Shown here one piece after another: positions 10,650 through 21,800 of a stretch of DNA of 64,000 nucleotides; the first letter of the stretch is position 1, and each line of letters opens with the position of its first letter. The translations under genes and the position numbers were made by a program. The DNA is from Istiophorus platypterus. Taxonomy: Eukaryota > Chordata > Actinopteri > Istiophoriformes > Istiophoridae. The DNA lies in the NCBI GenBank assembly GCA_016859345.1, contig CM029123.1, forward strand, positions 2,617,501 through 2,681,500, read 5' to 3'. The notes below the pieces were generated by a model that saw only the letters and a list, made by a program, of their open reading frames with translations, searched no databases and had not been told where the DNA came from.

Positions 10650-10709
10650 TCAAAAGAATATCCAAGGAATGTGCCAGGAAACCGGGCAAGAAAATATGTA
10701 GACAAGGAG
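10650..10709 (+). CDS. nlgn1: Neuroligin 1 alternative exon, splice-site A insert A1
   Basis: This 60-nt cassette is bounded by ATTTTACAG on the left and GTATGTATG on the right. It enters and leaves in phase 1, so inclusion or skipping keeps the frame. Joined to the G left by the first coding exon it encodes 20 residues beginning VKRISKECARKPGKK. That is the A1 insert of vertebrate neuroligins, known from nlgn1 and nlgn3. It carries eight Lys/Arg, one Glu and two Cys, so it is a strongly basic loop, probably closed by a disulfide, on the ectodomain surface. The last residues read CRQG, whereas the mammalian nlgn1 insert as I recall it reads CRKG; this costs one positive charge. The exon lies only 815 nt after the first coding exon. 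No A2 exon or later exon was found downstream in the window. Confidence 0.93.
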
Positions 10710-10711
10710 GT

Positions 10712-11594
10712 ATGTATGATCTGAACGCAACATATACAATGCCACAGTAAGAAGAAACAACCTGGAAACAGGAAGAAAAAACAAACAATGTTTTACCGCA
10801 GAGAGTGATTGGGAGATCAAGGACTGCAAATTATTTAGGTCTTGACTCAGGGTATCTTCAAGTTTTAGAATTCCAAATTTAAAAGACAGGGAGCTTTTCA
10901 GGGCTACCCAGAGGTAAATATAAGGCCAATTGTAAAAATTGGATGAGGAGAAAGCTGTAGGAAAACAAAGCTGTCAGACCGAGTCCTCCATTGACTTAAC
11001 ATACCTAATGCAGTTCTGAAAGTATAAGTTAGCAGAACAAGAAAGACCTTTTCAGATTTGTCAGCCCTGATAGTGACCATTAGATATCCTACAGATAGTA
11101 CTAATAACATATTTGCTACTAAAACCCTGAATCAGCCATGCAATTTGTAGACCTTGTGATAGTGGGATGATGTTGAGGTAGTGTTGCATCAGACTCCTTT
11201 GTTCGTTGCTGTGTGCTTTCACTGGTCAGTGAGATGTGGAGATTTGAGTGGATGCCAAATATGGGGTCAGAAGGTGTACTGTCATAATGGTTGATGTGTG
11301 AAGAGATAACAGCAAGTTTATTAGTTCAGGCACACTTTCACAAACACACATACACAAAGTCAGTGATGTAGTTGTATGCAGTCTTAAACAAGATGAGCTC
11401 TGGCTGGACCTTGACTGTGTAATCTTCATTAAAAGAAGGCAGAGCTGTGTTCAGGTTGGCTCGGGCTGCTGTATCAAGCACTCTCTCATCAAGATAATGC
11501 CCTTCTCCTCCCCCTGTCTGTCTCTGTATCCAGCCTCTCACTCCCTGGATGTGTTCACTTTTATATATATATATATATATATATATTGTGTGTT

Positions 11595-11655
<61 letters not shown>

Positions 11656-12492
11656 TGCTGACAGCGTCCTTGAAAAAGTCTGGGTGTTAATGTCATTGTC
11701 TTGGCAGCTGTCTGTACTATTACTTAGTGCAAAATCCTTCTCTTCTTACCACACAGATACATGCACACTCTAACCTTACTGCTCCTCTCCCCTCCTCAAA
11801 TGTCTCCTCAAACAGATAAGCAGAGTAGAAATGCATTTAAAATTGGATATTCTAAAAGCTTCTTACATATCAGTCATACAGCATGAAAAATCATCATTAT
11901 AAAAGAAGACCCTGTTTATATACAATACTCTCACAGCATATACTTAAGCTTTATGTAGCTGTATGCTGTAAGCCAAGTATCTACAACTAATCACACTGCT
12001 GAAACTGTCACTTTGGACTTAAGTAAAAAGCATATTAAAATAAGAAAAAAAAATACTTTTACTTATTTTTGCAGATTTTAAAATAAGAGCTATTTATCTG
12101 CCCTTACTAATACAGTTTCATTTAAGAACCCTAGGATATTTGTTTGATTGATTAATTGTGCTTATCATTGTCTTGGATGGCTGCATATCTTCTGACACAT
12201 TTTTTGGAATCACTGTAAAATATATCATTGGTTATGACCAACACAAAACCTCAAACAGTAATTTCAGAAAAGGGTAGGTTTAGCATATCACTTGCAGCAG
12301 CTGCTTTCTTGTAAGCTGTTATCTAAAGGGCACAATTTTGATAGGGTGTTACACCGAGAACAAGAGCGCTTCAACATCATTCTGAAGAACTAGTTGATAA
12401 AGCTTTACATGATCACTAAGGAGCTGGCCAAATGAATCTTTCCAAATACATAGCAAAATGCCATGACATGTAGTTAAAAACATTAGAACAGT
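10712..12492. other. nlgn1: Intron, compound microsatellite only
   Basis: AT-rich intronic DNA. Apart from the TA/TG/GA array at 11562-11656 I see no repeat or coding signal. Confidence 0.55.
11562..11656 (+). repeat. Compound (TA)n(TG)n(GA)n microsatellite
   Basis: TA repeats (11562-11586), then TG (11587-11611), then GA with one AAAG break (11612-11656). Three repeat classes are joined without unique sequence. Confidence 0.97.
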
Positions 12493-12522
12493 ACAAACAA
12501 ACAAACAAACAAACAAACAAAA
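12493..12522 (+). repeat. (CAAA)n microsatellite
   Basis: Seven CAAA/ACAA units. Confidence 0.9.
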
Positions 12523-12796
12523 ATATAAGCATTATTGGATCCTCAAACATTTGTGCTTTATGTAGCAAGGTGGGAACTGTGGTTGTGGTGGATGGGGATG
12601 TGCTGTGTCAGGCCTTGTGTTAACTGTACCAACAATCATTCCATAACCTTGACCATGTTATTTTATTTGACTAAACTTATGTTTCCTGACTATATCTTAG
12701 CTGTAGTTTATATGTCAAAGTTAATATATTCCATAGCATCGACAATTAAATTAATGTCAAACACAGATAATGTAAATCACGGTAATTTTAAAAACA

Positions 12797-12908
12797 TAAG
12801 CACTGTTTTGTAGACTCTAATCTAATACTAATGTTCTTGTTGTATATATTTCTACCAATATGAGACAAGAAAATTAGCATTAGAGTAGATTCTACAAAAC
12901 AGTGCTTA
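12797..12908. mobile_element. Fold-back (MITE-like) hairpin element
   Basis: Arms of 36 nt (12797-12832 and 12873-12908) are inverted copies matching at 33 of 36 positions, with a 40-nt loop. The arms begin TAAGCACTGTTTTGTAGA, so the pair reads TA|AGCACTG...CAGTGCT|TA. That fits a tiny Tc1/mariner-type non-autonomous element with TA duplications. It contains no coding sequence. Confidence 0.7.
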
Positions 12909-13224
12909 TTAATCGGTATATTTTATTATTAACATTATTTTAGTTAGTTAATAGTTGTATGATTGCAGTAATCACAGTATAGTTATCTTTGACCTTAATC
13001 TCTCTGTATTAACTTCTTAGGTACAGTATTTTCTTACTAGTCCTAAACACTTGCAGCTAGACACATTTTTCCAAAGCTAAAATATTAGACATGTTTATGA
13101 GATATTATTATGATTAAGAGCCTTTCATTTTTTTTTCAAATTATCTGTAACCATTGATTTTGTATGATTTTTGATCTTTTAAGCAGTTTCGTATGGGGAA
13201 TCAGCAAGGCATGATGAAACATGA

Positions 13225-13610
13225 TGAAACATGGTGAATATCTCAAAAACTATAAAGCCTACAACATTGAAACTTGGTGACTGGAACTTAGTGACCAGCT
13301 TTCCTGTACTTCAGTGCTTTGCATACTCAAAAATGATAGCAATAGCATCACCATCCAGAAATGAGCTAAAAATATTGCAAAATGTTTTGGCAAATATCTC
13401 GAAAATTGCTTAATACAAATGATTGCTACTCTCACATACTGATGGCTAGAAACCTGGTTCCACTTATAAATTGTGTGGCATGAGAGGGCCATTTTAGTTT
13501 GTAGACAGCTTTATTATATTTCTTATAGTGAATGAATCCTTAATTTTTAAATGAGGAGTGCATCTAATCACTAATATCTCAAAAACTCTAAAGGCTAGAG
13601 AAATTACACG
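13225..13610. repeat. Unclassified repeat-like stretch with recurring ATATCTC(A/G)AAAA
   Basis: The motif appears at about 13237, 13395 and 13574. The first and third are followed by similar text (ACTATAAAGCCTACA and ACTCTAAAGGCTAGA). This suggests a diverged tandem or interspersed repeat. Family unknown. Confidence 0.45.
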
Positions 13611-13809
13611 TTTGCTCCTATTATAACTGAAGAAGGTGATATGAGCTGCATTCCTGCATCATGATGCAAAAAAAAGTGAGACCATGGAATCCTGTGCTCA
13701 GTATGTCAGAAAATACCACAACAATAGCAGATGCAATAGTCACATGCATTTTCCTTAGGAAATGCAGAGGTTCTAGTCACATGAGATATGTCTTTCTAGT
13801 TTGGATATA

Positions 13810-15343
13810 TAGTTAGGTTCATAAATATTTGGACAGTGACACAACATTTGCATTTTTGCCTTTGTACACAACCACAACAGATTTGAAACAAACAAACCAA
13901 GATGTAATTGAAGTGTAGACTTTCAGCTTTAATTCAAGAGGTTTCACAAAAAATTTCCTGTTTAGAATTAGAATTCAATTTTATACACAGTCACTAATCT
14001 TCAGGGGCTCAGAATTAATAGGACAAACCATTATAATTATAAATATAGGGATTATTTTTAATACTTCGATGATAATCCTTTGCACTCAGTGACAGAAGTC
14101 TGGAACCCATGGATATGGACATATGCTGAGTTTCCTCCTTTGAGATGCTTTACCAGGTGATTTCCTGCAGCAGCCTTCAGTTGCTACTTATTTGTGGGTC
14201 TTTCTGCCCTCAGTTTTGTCTTAAATAAGTGAAAATCATGCTTAGGTGGCTAAGGACTGACTTAGCCAAAACAATCCTATTGTTTTTGCAGCATTTAGCT
14301 GAATCTGAGCAGATAATGTTTCCCTATACACTTCAGAATTCATCCTGCTGCTTCTACCAGCAGTCACATCATCAATTAACACCAGTGACCCAGTTCCATT
14401 GGCAGCCATTCATGCCCATGGCATAACACTACCTCCGCTGTATATGACAGATGATGTGGTGGCTTTGGATCACGAGCAGTTCCTATCCTTCCCCATATTC
14501 TTCTCTTCCAAAACATTCTGGCACAAGTTAATCTTGGGTTCATATTTCCAAAGAATCTTATTCCAGGCTATTTTTAGAGGTTTTCTCACAAAGTCTAAAC
14601 TTGTCTTACTGTTCTTAAGAGTTACCAGTGGTTTGCAACTTGTGATAAACCCAATTTATTTACGTTCAAGAAGGAATCTCCTGATGGTAGAATTTGTCAA
14701 GGGTAGACCTTCCTCATAGAGAGTGTTCTTGACCTGGCTAGATGTCGTGTAGGGTTTTTTTCACCAAAGAAAGAATTCTGTGAACATCCACGCTTGTCGT
14801 CTTCCATGGTCTTCCAGGCCCTTTGGTGTTGCTGAGCTCACTAATGCATTCCTTCTTTTTAAGAATGTAAACCAGTGTTGATTTATCCACTCTTAAAGTT
14901 TCTGTCTGCTTTTTTATCTTTTTTATTTGTTTTTTTCAGCCTAATGATGCCTCCATCATTTGAAATGACACCTCTTTGGAATGAATGCTAACACATGTTC
15001 CCATGAAGAGCTATAAAACGCAGAGTCAACATTTGGAATCAACTGTAGGCCATTTTATCTGATTAATGTGTCATTAAATAATCAGAGAACAGGCCACACC
15101 TGACCATAAAACTGACAAATCGTCATCCAATTAATTCTAGGCCCCTGAAAATTATGAACTATGTATAAAAATAGCTGTAATTCCTAAATGGTTAAAGTAA
15201 ATGTTCTGTGAAACCTCTTGAGTTAAAGTCGAAATTCTACACTTCAATCACATATTGATTTGTTAATTCAAAATCTGTTGGCATTGCACAGGGGCAAAAT
15301 TGCAAAAGTTGTGTCACTATTCAAATACTTACAAACCTAACTG
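13810..15343 (-). mobile_element. Full-length but dead Tc1-like transposon (family A)
   Basis: A 1534-bp element bounded by TA at 13808-13809 and 15344-15345. The left end is TAGTTAGGTTCATAAATATT; the right end, reversed, is CAGTTAGGTTTGTAAGTATT. Long subterminal inverted similarity covers the first and last 200 bp. Both sides carry the GTGACACAAC and 'gacTTTCAGCTTTAATTCAAG' blocks typical of this teleost family. The transposase lies on the minus strand, roughly 14100-14990. Its C-terminal, catalytic and N-terminal parts are recognisable in order, but stops and frameshifts break it. The plus-strand frames at 14229-14426 and 14399-14719 are antisense shadows. Confidence 0.88.
14100..14990 (-). 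pseudogene. Tc1-type transposase pseudogene
   Basis: The coding remnant of the element at 13810-15343, which once encoded a DDE transposase that cut and pasted the element at TA sites. In minus-strand order, an N-terminal helix-turn-helix region lies near 14850-14990, a GRPRKT-like block near 14790-14815, and a catalytic region near 14400-14560. No continuous frame of the usual length (about 340 codons) remains. Confidence 0.75.
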
Positions 15344-15345
15344 TA

Positions 15346-18300
15346 GGTCTTGGAGGTAGTTCTACAGTATCAAATAGGTTCTTCTAGTAGTTGTATAGTA
15401 GGGGGGTTCTACAGTCGACTGTACAGCATTCTGGAGCTTTCCATTCAGAGGCCTATTCCTCGGATACTTTCAGGACATCAGTCATTATCAGTGACACGGT
15501 AGCAAAATGTGTAGTCAGTGGAGCATTGTGTGAGTGGACATATCATGTTGAGTGACAGGGTAATTTCATGGCTCGGTGTGTACAGCCACAGTGATGCATT
15601 TGGTAACAGGGTTGGATCGGGAGAAATACAATATCAGTAAGTCTGTCTTTTTAAAAGTAGCACACTCATTACCACAACACTACAGCTGTTCTGTTTGAAA
15701 AGAAGAGTTTAGACCAGATGTTATACATCAGACAAAAAAACTTTGTCCAGAGACAAACTGGTGTCCTTGAGCTATAGGTTCAGAATCATCATGAGTGAAT
15801 ATATGGAACTCTAGACTTCATCTACAGCAGTTCAGATTTGGAGGATTTGCTTACAAAGATGTCGGAAAATCTTGAAATACACAGGTCAATTCTTGGAAAG
15901 GTTAAAAATTTAGAAAGAGCCGTAGAGAAATGGCAGTTGACCATTTGCGTTTTTGTATGATATTTTGTTGTCTGAATTTTTGGGGGAAATTGATGAATAT
16001 TCATTCCTGCAGCCAACATAAGATGCTAAACTTTTGTTGGCATCCCTCTGCCATCATAGAGTGCATGGCCAAGAATGAAATACATGTTAAAAGGGGCAAG
16101 AAGAGAGTCAGAGATAGGCAGTGATGAAGAGCAGTGAAACAGGGCAGACAAGGCATGATATGAGAGTGAGAAGGACAAAAACAGGGAAACCAGGACACAG
16201 AGGCAGAGTATAATTGCTGTGGGAATCATCTCTTTGTCTTCTTAAGGACAATTTTACCATTATTTGCCATACTGGTTCAATAGGTCCTCTGTAGTTAAAA
16301 GTAGTGTTTTTGATGTGTCTTAGATGGAGTAGGGTCATTAAGTTATCACTTGCTGGAATAGTGGTCTCTGTAATGAGATCAGAGGTATCAGTGCTGCAGT
16401 TGGTAGTCTATCTCCCCACAGAATGCATTTACAATTCTTTTTTAAAACTGAACTAAATGCAATAGAAATTCAAATACCATGATGCCAGCTAACCAAGCAA
16501 AAAGAAGTCAAAAACTGCCAGGACTGAGTGACACAGAAATATGCCAGAAAGGAGAAAAAAACGCATTTATGTTTTGAGATCACAGACATGAACAATCATT
16601 GCTGTAAACTGTCATTATTGTGGATCTCTAAGGACAGTATCTAAACTACAAAATGATGCAGCTTGATGTTACAGCTTGAAGAATGTCATATTACAGTAAC
16701 TTTAAACATGCAGTAGTATTCCAAACTTATAGTAGCAGTGAAATTCTGTAGCTGCTTTGTAGCGATGCAAAAAATATGTTTATATTTTTAAAAATCCTTT
16801 TATATATGAATTTTAGAGACCTGTAGATCTTGTAACCTGAAATTTATATCTCTAGCTACACTATTAAATATATGGTATAATATTTCTAAAAATACTTGAA
16901 AAAAACAGGGAGTGATTGGCCAGTAGTAATATATAAATAACTTGGCCACCCAAAATATTTTAAGACTTTTAAATAAGCTCATGATTTTAAATTTACTCTA
17001 TCCATCTCATTACAGTATATCCTTAATCAGAATTACATCCCAGATTGTTTGGAGAGGAAAAAATTTGCCTCTACTAGAAGCAAAACTCATTGAATGACTA
17101 AGATGTGGAGAGTATTTATAGCTATAGGAACTATGTAGCACTGGGTGTCAAACCTCAAAACACTGAATAAATTGTGTAAAATCAAAAATGTCCCAGTAAT
17201 AGAAGATACCTGTGAATGATTCTTAGGTTTGTTTATTTATTCTTTGATCAGATCGGCCCTAATGCAAATGGCAGGTATATTCTGTTCCACAATTTTGATT
17301 GAGCCTCACTCTTCTGTGGGATGGGAGCTCCTGGTTGTCAAATGAACATGCTCCTGGTCTACTACTCCTCCTGCACCAGTGCTTCAAGTTAGCTTTAGGT
17401 TTTTTATTGATTTATTTTTTTTTTGGCTGCCATGGTGACGTATGCAGATGCAATTGCCTTTGGCAAACCTAAACCTATTTCAGTGTTTTTGTCATATTTC
17501 ATGTCTTCAAATGTAAAAAAACAAACAAACAAACAAAAAAAGCAAACTTTTATGTAGCAAAACTCACCTACAAAAAAATCAGACTACAAGGACTTCTAAA
17601 GTTCCCTTTAATCCGTACAAAAACCCACATGTAAAAACAAGGTGTACTTTCACAGTGGAATATTTGCTGGGTCATATCTTGGCCGGGCTGAGTGAATGGG
17701 GGCAAAGATAATTTCCTGTGGGCAGAGCTTTCAGTGCTCTAAGCTAGCTATTCATTACCTAACAATAAAGTTGATTTACAGTTTAAATACAACCTGACAC
17801 AGGCCACAGTTTGTGAACCTGACTCATATGTTAGAAATTATTTAAAGTCTATTCTCCCCTCCTGCAACAAAATTAAAACATTACATAGCCAACTAGGAGG
17901 TAAATAGACAGAGAATAATCTTCCAACAATTCAAACACCTGTGAATTTAATTCCAAAATGTCATGTAAAGAAAAAGATAAGTCACTGATTTCCTACATTT
18001 TCACCACATTGATTGTGATGTACCATGTGACCAGAGCCAATAATGAATACACTTGGGTATTAGAAATCACGACACATGGTCCATGGCAGTAAAACAAAAT
18101 CCTCCCCAAACTGATTAGACTGAGTGTATTTTGGACCTAATCCAACTCAGGTCCTGGATTTGGCTGGATTGTGAAAACCTCTGCTCTACTGTGCAATGTA
18201 AAATAATGACATTCTGCTATGCACTTTATGGTATTCACTTATACTGCCTGTGGTTGCTGCTGTAAATAGTGTTTTTTACAGCAAACTGTTTGTGTGCTTC

Positions 18301-18585
18301 ATGGAATCAGCTGTTCAATCTAATTGATGTCCAGCCTTGTAGAAACAAGAAAAAAAACAAAACAAAATTAAAAAACCTCTGTGTCTACGGTGGGTAGGTA
18401 CTCCCTATATGGTACCTTTATGTTGAATTAAGCACTGGGTTTTAACCAAAACTAAGCCATTTGCTAGTACATCTGCAATTTGTTGTAATCTCAAATAGTT
18501 CGGAATATATTTCAACATGTTACATTACTCTGAAATTTATGTGTGCTATCTTCAGTCCACAGGGGTTTAGAATAGAAGTGCCATT
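15346..18585. other. nlgn1: AT-rich intron, no feature seen
   Basis: No recognisable gene or mobile element. Contains a short CAAA run at 17520-17536 and scattered poly-A tracts. Confidence 0.5.
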
Positions 18586-18629
18586 GTGGATGTGAATTTC
18601 TTCGAGATGGAGGCTTCACAGAAAATTTT

Positions 18630-18840
18630 CACTGTTTTCTTCATGATTCCCCCTCTCCCTCATGTCTTTTTTCTACATGTCTCTTTCTTTCCATCGGTCT
18701 CAAGCTCCCTCTGCAGTTTAGCCTTTTCCCTCATGTCTTTCTCTCTCTCTCTACCCACCCTGACCTATTCACCCTCCTACATCTCACTTTCCCTCTCTAT
18801 CCTTTTCTCTTGCTTCTGTCTTTTTCTTTCTTATTCCCAG
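18630..18840 (+). other. Long polypyrimidine tract ending in an acceptor-like CAG
   Basis: About 200 nt of mostly C and T ending TTCTTATTCCCAG at 18840, which would make a strong 3' splice site. No matching donor or coding exon follows convincingly, so it is listed as a possible decoy, recursive or unannotated noncoding exon boundary. Confidence 0.45.
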
Positions 18841-21800
18841 GACTTCGTCCCAGCTTTATAGTTGTTGAGGGAGGATCCTGCAAGAGGCAAACACACATAG
18901 CCACAAGGACACTCAAAAAAGAGGAGGAAATAGAAGGCAAGAATAGGCATGACCCTTCTTGTGTTTGGGTCTCCCTTGAGGGGCTCTGTCACCTCTACTT
19001 GGAGCTTAACTTCTCTGCACTGTTCTTTCTTCTTAGGCTATTGTGTTGATCTTGTGTCTGTGTCTGTAAAGATGAATCCATGGATTTGGGTATGTGTGTA
19101 TGTGTCAGGAGAACGTTAGGATCTGTCCTCTGTCCTGTCTGACAGGCTTTTTGTCAAAGCTCGGTTGACTATCTGTGCTGGCTGCCGGAATGGTTGTGGA
19201 CTTGTCATTTTCAGCCATGCCCTATTGGAGTTTAAGTTGATTCTTAACCAAGCATAGAAACAAAATAAGAGATACATGGAGAGAGCAAATAAATCTGATC
19301 TTATCTTATCATTACCAAGGAGCTGGATGTCATCTAATCATATAATTTATAATAATAGTGGTATTGATTATAATTACAGCCTATTAATTTAAGTATGATA
19401 TAACAAAAATGGATTATAATTCATGAATTTATTGAAAAATCTGATAAAATTACCCCAGGCGAATATGTAATTTCAAAAACTGTGAAGGCACACATTGTGT
19501 TGCTCTGCCATTGCTTTTTTAAAAATAACTGGAAGCACTTTTCTAGCTACCTTGTTAGCTACAAACTGCAGTGTCTAGGAAACAGGAAAAATTGGCTCAT
19601 TAGGAATATCAACAAATGAAATCCTGCTTTGTGGGAATGGAAAATAAGACAGACTTAGTGTTAAAGGTACCAGTTTGAGACAGTTGAGCCACAGATTATA
19701 TAAAGTACTTAACACTGTGTTAGAGAGTGTAATGTTAGTTAAAAGTGGCTGTTGATTGCAGCTCAAAGCAGAATCTATATTTTCTTCCTCTGGCAGTAAT
19801 ATCAGAAACATTTTTTATGTGTGTGATTGTATTTGGCCTCTTTGCAATAGCAGATGATATCTAAAGCATAACCTGCCATTAAAAAAAAAATCAGCAGAAA
19901 TACTGCAATTACTGGCAGGATGATGATGACATGTACCTACAGTTGCTGCTTGTTGGGCAAAGAGCTTTAAGCTGGATGAAACTTTACACAGGTGGTTCAA
20001 TTTGGGGAGAAGGTAGACTATCCCTGTATGATGGTAATAATTACAACATGAGACAGACTCAGACACTGATGGAGAGAGATGACCAGGATTCATTAATAGC
20101 ATGTTTGATAAATCTAACAAAAACAATATTTCAAATCATATTCAATTCAGGTGCAAAAGTGAGAAAACTATCCCATGGGTATAAGTTAACAATATCGAGC
20201 TAGGATCAGGGTTGAATTTTCATCACCTTACAAGCATGAACGTGAACTGTGCATTTCATGGTATTGACCTAGTAGAATATATGAATTTGTGAACAAAATT
20301 TAGGAGAGCGAATATGCATAAGTCATGAATATCTATACCAAGTTTATGGTAATCTGACCAGTGGTCATCATAGATGAAGTGATCTGCACAGTTACACAAC
20401 CCTGTGACAGATTGCCCTGTAGTTGTATTTTCCAACCTTAATGCTATCGAATGTTCCTGTAAGAAAAGCTTGTGTTTTTTTAGACTTTCTACATCTATCT
20501 ACATTTCCTGGCTGCTGTATCTTGAAGGGTGACGTGTAGGTGTAATCACAGACAAGGACTAATGTATGAGTTATTTGTGTTGTCACCTGTGACCCATAGT
20601 CCTGACTTTACAGAGATAGTTAATCTCCTGCTGGGCTATAGCTGGAGAGACATAACACAATAAAATCCCCAGTCCATGGCAACACTCTGTGCTTATATAT
20701 ATTACTACTTCATAAACTACATTGTGATTTACCAAATTATTAGGCAAAGCAAAGAAACCAATTAATAGTACTTGATGAGGAAAGAAAAAAAAAACAAAAC
20801 TAAAATTAAAACTGAAAGCAGAATCAAGTATTATCCGGTTAATAATAGAGAGCAGAAAAATATATTTTGCCAAAGAGAAAAAAGTTAATCCATCCAACCT
20901 TTTTTTGATTTGTTCTCTCTGAACATTGATAACAGTGTGAGCTCTCATTTATTCAACCTACTATTTCCCAACAACATTCACATTTTTAAAGTCCAATTTT
21001 GCGCTTGAGACTTGATGATTGTGTGCATGCCACCAGAACCATCATTAAATCATGTATCAGTTGATCTTAAAGTGCTTGGAAATTGGGAACATCAGTTCCT
21101 CCTCCATCATTAATTTGGAACAGACGTCTGGCAGGTCCTTTAGTAGACAGCAAGATGCTATTTCAGGAAGATCATCTAATTCATATTTGCAACTGCTGTT
21201 TCTCAACTTTTTCTCTGCCAGTTTATATGAGGTTAAAGCACCTAGACTTTGACATATCACTCTTTACACTTTCATCAAGCCCATAATCACCAGTTCTCGA
21301 TGGAAATGAAAAACTTGGTAATCTTCAATAGATACACTATGTGCTGAATCTGTTACTGCACATTACTACAGGTATGAAATGTGGTCATTTATATTGTGGC
21401 CTATATATACATGAACCTTAAAAAAAAATCAGAAAAATACTGGCAAGTTGAACATCTACTCTCTATAGGAATCTACATGTCCAGAATTACATACTGCCTA
21501 GAAATTGCCATATTTAATAGATCCATACCTTACAATTTATGTCCAATGCCAACATTAAATTCAATAATAGGGAGGAGTTTGTACTTTTCTAACATCTAAC
21601 TTTTCTAACATTGCCAGAAAGTAAGTGTGTGGAGATTGGGGTGTTTTATGTGCATTAGTGGCTACTTACCATGAATGAGTGTTTGACTTAACTCTTGCGT
21701 TTAATGTATTGGACTTGATCATTGTTTGTGTTCACAAAGATCTCATGCTGTGTGTGTTAAACTAATGATCATTAAAAATCAATCTGTTTTTCCCCTTCAA

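Noticed and set aside
14229..14719. Two plus-strand open frames (65 and 106 codons)
   Set aside because: Antisense of the decayed Tc1 transposase.
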